In this document: one piece after another, positions 5,952 through 7,574 of the stretch
How positions within the stretch are numbered: position 1 is the first letter of the stretch
Layout: every line of letters starts with the position of its first letter
Assembly (NCBI GenBank): GCA_903903765.1
Contig: CAIVAH010000198.1
Coordinates: 1 to 7,574, forward strand
Direction of reading: 5' to 3'
Length of the DNA: 7,574 bases
From: an uncultured Methylococcaceae bacterium
GTDB lineage: Bacteria > Pseudomonadota > Gammaproteobacteria > Methylococcales > Methylomonadaceae
Program-made: the position numbers and the translations under genes
Notes under the pieces: generated by a model
What the model was told of the DNA's origin: nothing
The model's input: only the letters and a program-made list of their open reading frames with translations
The model's database searches: none

Positions 5952-6533
5952 TTGACGACAAAAAGTGTTTTATTTAATCAAGAACCCCATTGGATAGAAA
6001 GTCACGCCGGTTTGCGTCATCATCTACCAGTGGGTGTGCAATCATGGGCTTATGAATCAGGCTCTTTAACGCAACGTTTACGCGGCTACTATGGCCCGGA
6101 GGTCGCCGTTAAAGTCTTATTGCAATGTTGGAAATCACCTTATTTAAGTGAGCATCGCTTGCTTAAAATACCTAAGCACGAGTATGTGTTAACCAGAGAA
6201 GTGTTGCTATATGTCAAAGGTAAACATCTTATTCTGGCTAGAACGGTTATTCCTTACATCACCGTAAAAACCGCTAAGAGTAATTTGTCTAAACTCGGCA
6301 GTCGACCCTTAGGAGAGATTATTTTTTCTTATCCAAAATTAGAGCGTATGGCAATGGAACTCAGTTTAATAGCGTTGCCAACTTGGAAGTCTAGCCTTTT
6401 AAAACAAGTACCCATTTCCGAGCCAATATGGGGAAGGCGCACGGTATATAGCATCGCTAATAAACAGATGTTAGTCAGTGAGTTTTTTTTACCCGAGGTA
6501 TTGCATGAATTTAACTGTCAAAATGCGCTATAA
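5952..6533 (+). CDS. ubiC: UbiC, chorismate--pyruvate lyase
   Basis: UbiC splits chorismate into pyruvate and 4-hydroxybenzoate, the first committed step of ubiquinone synthesis, in the cytoplasm. The product is 193 aa, longer than the 165 aa of E. coli. Matching blocks include LTREVLL (80-86; Arg82 aligns with ligand-binding Arg76), ARTVIP (96-101), LGSRPLG (115-121), WGRR (160-163) and LVSEFFLP (174-181; Glu177 aligns with Glu155). An extra stretch of about a dozen residues lies between the helix ending near 141 and WGRR, and the N-terminus is also longer. The start is TTG at 5952, with a weak AAGTAAG (5944-5950) overlapping the recG stop. Homology to UbiC begins around residue 31, so the exact start is less certain. 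UbiC is more often next to ubiA; here it closes the ridA-recG run and is followed by a tRNA gene. Confidence 0.88.
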   Translation: MTTKSVLFNQEPHWIESHAGLRHHLPVGVQSWAYESGSLTQRLRGYYGPEVAVKVLLQCWKSPYLSEHRLLKIPKHEYVLTREVLLYVKGKHLILARTVIPYITVKTAKSNLSKLGSRPLGEIIFSYPKLERMAMELSLIALPTWKSSLLKQVPISEPIWGRRTVYSIANKQMLVSEFFLPEVLHEFNCQNAL

Positions 6534-6534
6534 T
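6529..6534 (+). promoter_or_regulatory. candidate -10 box of the tRNA-Lys gene
   Basis: A perfect TATAAT overlaps the end of ubiC, sharing bases with its last Leu codon and TAA stop. Transcription would begin around 6541, leaving about 5 nt of tRNA 5' leader. No good -35 is present at the right distance (TGAATT at 6506-6511 is the nearest), and the discriminator is AT-rich, unlike stringently controlled tRNA promoters. Read-through from ubiC could also supply the tRNA. Confidence 0.4.
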
Positions 6535-6545
6535 AACCATATATT

Positions 6546-6621
6546 GGGATGTTAGCTCAGTTGGTAGAGCAGAAGACTCTTAATCTTTGGGTCCCGAGTT
6601 CGAGCCTCGGACGTCCCACCA
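6546..6621 (+). tRNA. tRNA-Lys (anticodon CTT)
   Basis: A complete 76-nt cloverleaf. The acceptor arms GGGATGT (6546-6552) and ACGTCCC (6611-6617) pair with one G-U; the D arm is GCTC...GAGC. The anticodon stem GAAGA/TCTTT (6572-6576, 6584-6588) holds the loop CTCTTAA, with anticodon CTT at 6579-6581, reading the Lys codon AAG. The T stem CCGAG/CTCGG flanks TTCGAGC, and the 3' CCA (6619-6621) is encoded. The body closely resembles the bacterial tRNA-Lys sequence. Most bacteria read both Lys codons with a TTT anticodon, so a TTT gene should exist elsewhere. The 3' end of such genes is a common integration site for islands. Confidence 0.95.
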
Positions 6622-6629
6622 ATAATTTT

Positions 6630-6660
6630 AAAGGCTTAGAGTAAAATCTAGGCCTTTTTT
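6630..6660 (+). terminator. intrinsic terminator after tRNA-Lys
   Basis: AAAGGCTTAGA (6630-6640) pairs with TCTAGGCCTTT (6647-6657) as an 11-bp stem with one G-U pair and a GTAAAA loop, and the strand ends in six T residues (6655-6660). It lies 8 nt after the encoded CCA. It should end the tRNA transcript and any read-through from ridA-recG-ubiC. Confidence 0.9.
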
Positions 6661-6668
6661 ATATCTAA

Positions 6669-6809
6669 AATTTGCTTACACCCCTTTTTTGTTGTGATTT
6701 GCAATTAATCCTTTCACACTATTTGCATCAGCAATTAACAGAACTAGCAGGACTAATTCTGTTGGAAAAAGAAGCTGAATTGCTCACCCAATTTAAAGGC
6801 AAAGGTTGA
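6669..6809 (+). pseudogene. possible C-terminal remnant of an unidentified protein
   Basis: A frame open for 46 codons ends at TGA (6807-6809). Its last 28 codons read like a real amphipathic helix rich in Leu and Glu, including LTELAGLILLEKEAELL and the basic end QFKGKG. No ATG or ribosome binding site starts it. It could be the tail of a gene cut off when the neighbouring DNA was acquired, or chance in AT-rich DNA. I do not recognise the family. Confidence 0.25.
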
Positions 6810-6811
6810 GA

Positions 6812-6947
6812 GTTATTTCACAAATTGTGTAAAAATTCTATAGTGGAATGTGCTTATATGGTTATATCAACTTGGTTAGAGCTGATGGTTCAAGGATAAC
6901 AAATGTTATCCATTCGTTATAATGCTAAGCTGTTATAAGTTAATAAC
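6812..6947. promoter_or_regulatory. cluster of seven GTTAT/ATAAC motifs, with a perfect palindrome
   Basis: GTTAT occurs at 6812, 6861, 6905, 6916 and 6932, and its complement ATAAC at 6896 and 6943 (first base given). Two pairs form inverted repeats: GGATAAC (6894-6900) with GTTATCC (6905-6911) around AAAT, and GTTAT (6932-6936) with ATAAC (6943-6947). Roughly half a copy would be expected by chance in this length at this base composition. The position directly upstream of and across the hsdM promoter suggests operator sites. A third palindrome, CACAA/TTGTG, lies at 6819-6829. Confidence 0.45.
6896..6923 (+). promoter_or_regulatory. candidate hsdM promoter
   Basis: ATAACA (6896-6901, four of six matches to TTGACA) and a perfect TATAAT (6918-6923) are 16 nt apart. 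Transcription would start near 6930 and give a leader of about 50 nt. The -35 hexamer lies inside the palindrome at 6894-6911, so a protein bound there would block RNA polymerase. Confidence 0.5.
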
Positions 6948-6979
6948 TATTCAAAACGTATTTAAAAAGGAATTCTATA

Positions 6980-7574
6980 ATGACAAGTACACAACAACGT
7001 GCCGAACTACAACGCCAAATTTGGCAAATTGCGAATGAGGTTCGAGGCTCGGTCGATGGCTGGGATTTTAAACAGTATGTATTAGGTACGTTGTTCTATC
7101 GGTTTATTAGCGAAAACTTTGCCAATTATATTGAAGGCGGTGATGAAAGCGTGAAATATGCTACGCTCGGCGATGATGTTATCACTGCAGAAATTAAAGA
7201 CGATGCCATTAAAACCAAAGGCTATTTCATCTACCCCAGTCAGTTGTTTACAAATATTGCCGCCAACGCTAATAATAATGCCAACCTCAACACCGATTTA
7301 GCCGCCCTATTTTCCGCCATTGAAAACTCGGCCAATGGCTACCCGTCTGAAATGGATATAAAAGGCTTGTTTGCTGATTTTGATACCACCAGTAACCGGT
7401 TGGGTAACACCGTTGCCGACAAAAACATCCGCCTAGCCGCCGTACTTAAAGGCGTAGAAAAATTGAGCTTTGGCAATTTCGAGGAAAGCCAAATCGACCT
7501 GTTTGGCGATGCCTACGAGTTTTTAATTTCTAACTATGCCGCCAATGCCGGTAAATCCGGTGGCGAATTTTTCA
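6980..7574 (+). CDS. hsdM: HsdM, type I restriction-modification DNA methyltransferase subunit (5' part, EcoR124I-like)
   Basis: The modification subunit of a type I restriction system. With HsdS it methylates adenine in a bipartite target; with HsdR it forms the restriction complex. Only 198 of roughly 520 codons are inside the window, covering the N-terminal HsdM domain. The start is ATG at 6980, with AAGGA (6967-6971) 8 nt upstream. The N-terminus ([20 protein letters not shown], 11-30), the run [13 protein letters not shown] (78-90) and [20 protein letters not shown] (175-194) agree closely with my memory of EcoR124I HsdM (type IC). The SAM-binding and NPPY motifs lie beyond the edge. Codon use differs from the genes to the left: 17 of 22 Ala codons are GCC. 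hsdS and hsdR are expected downstream but are not visible. Confidence 0.93.
   Translation, partial: MTSTQQRAELQRQIWQIANEVRGSVDGWDFKQYVLGTLFYRFISENFANYIEGGDESVKYATLGDDVITAEIKDDAIKTKGYFIYPSQLFTNIAANANNNANLNTDLAALFSAIENSANGYPSEMDIKGLFADFDTTSNRLGNTVADKNIRLAAVLKGVEKLSFGNFEESQIDLFGDAYEFLISNYAANAGKSGGEFF

Larger units (their letters stand above)
6661..6979. other. gene-free stretch between the tRNA terminator and hsdM
   Basis: About 320 nt with no convincing gene on either strand. Its left third holds a short open frame that may be a gene remnant (6669-6809). Its right part holds the GTTAT-motif cluster and the candidate hsdM promoter. I saw no integrase, transposase or second copy of the tRNA 3' end in the window. 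Confidence 0.6.

Noticed and set aside
6661..6979. CRISPR array, integrase or insertion sequence next to the tRNA
   Set aside because: The repeated elements are 5-7 bp motifs with irregular spacing; no direct repeats of CRISPR length, no terminal inverted repeats and no recombinase frame are visible.

Overview
The window looks like a stretch of gammaproteobacterial chromosome. It codes for an EfpL (YeiP)-type elongation factor P paralogue, RlmG, RecG and a chorismate lyase (UbiC), all close to their enterobacterial counterparts, and for a bacterial tRNA-Lys. The DNA is AT-rich, with many TTA, ATT and AAA codons. I cannot name the genus. Nearly all of it is core housekeeping DNA; only the right edge (from about 6660) looks accessory.

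Layout. 1-40 (-) is probably the first 13 codons of a gene with a hydrophobic N-terminus, divergent from efpL. 266-2002 (+) holds efpL and rlmG in tandem, 21 nt apart: a translation factor that resolves stalled ribosomes and a 23S rRNA methyltransferase. A 10-bp perfect inverted repeat (2028-2059) separates rlmG from a convergent cold-shock protein gene (2075-2284, -). The csp leader has a terminator-like hairpin just before the start codon. 2479-3369 (-) is an EamA/DMT ten-helix transporter. From a shared divergent promoter region with an 11-bp inverted repeat, ridA, recG and ubiC run rightward (3464-6533) with gaps of 10 and 6 nt, so they are probably one transcript. They cover enamine/imine detoxification, replication-fork rescue and the first committed step of ubiquinone synthesis. 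tRNA-Lys(CTT) follows at 6546-6621, with its own -10 box over the ubiC stop codon and a strong intrinsic terminator behind it.

Right edge. Past the tRNA terminator come about 320 bp without a convincing gene. They contain an ORF remnant, a perfect 7-bp palindrome overlapping the candidate hsdM promoter, and seven copies of GTTAT/ATAAC. Then hsdM of a type I (EcoR124I-like, type IC) restriction-modification system begins at 6980 and runs off the window. Its codon choice (17 of 22 Ala codons are GCC) differs sharply from efpL (0 of 10), which suggests that the tRNA-Lys gene marks the edge of an acquired island.

I did not find an undescribed multi-gene system. The best leads are regulatory DNA: the GTTAT cluster before hsdM, the possible two-state csp leader, and the inverted repeat shared by eamA and ridA.
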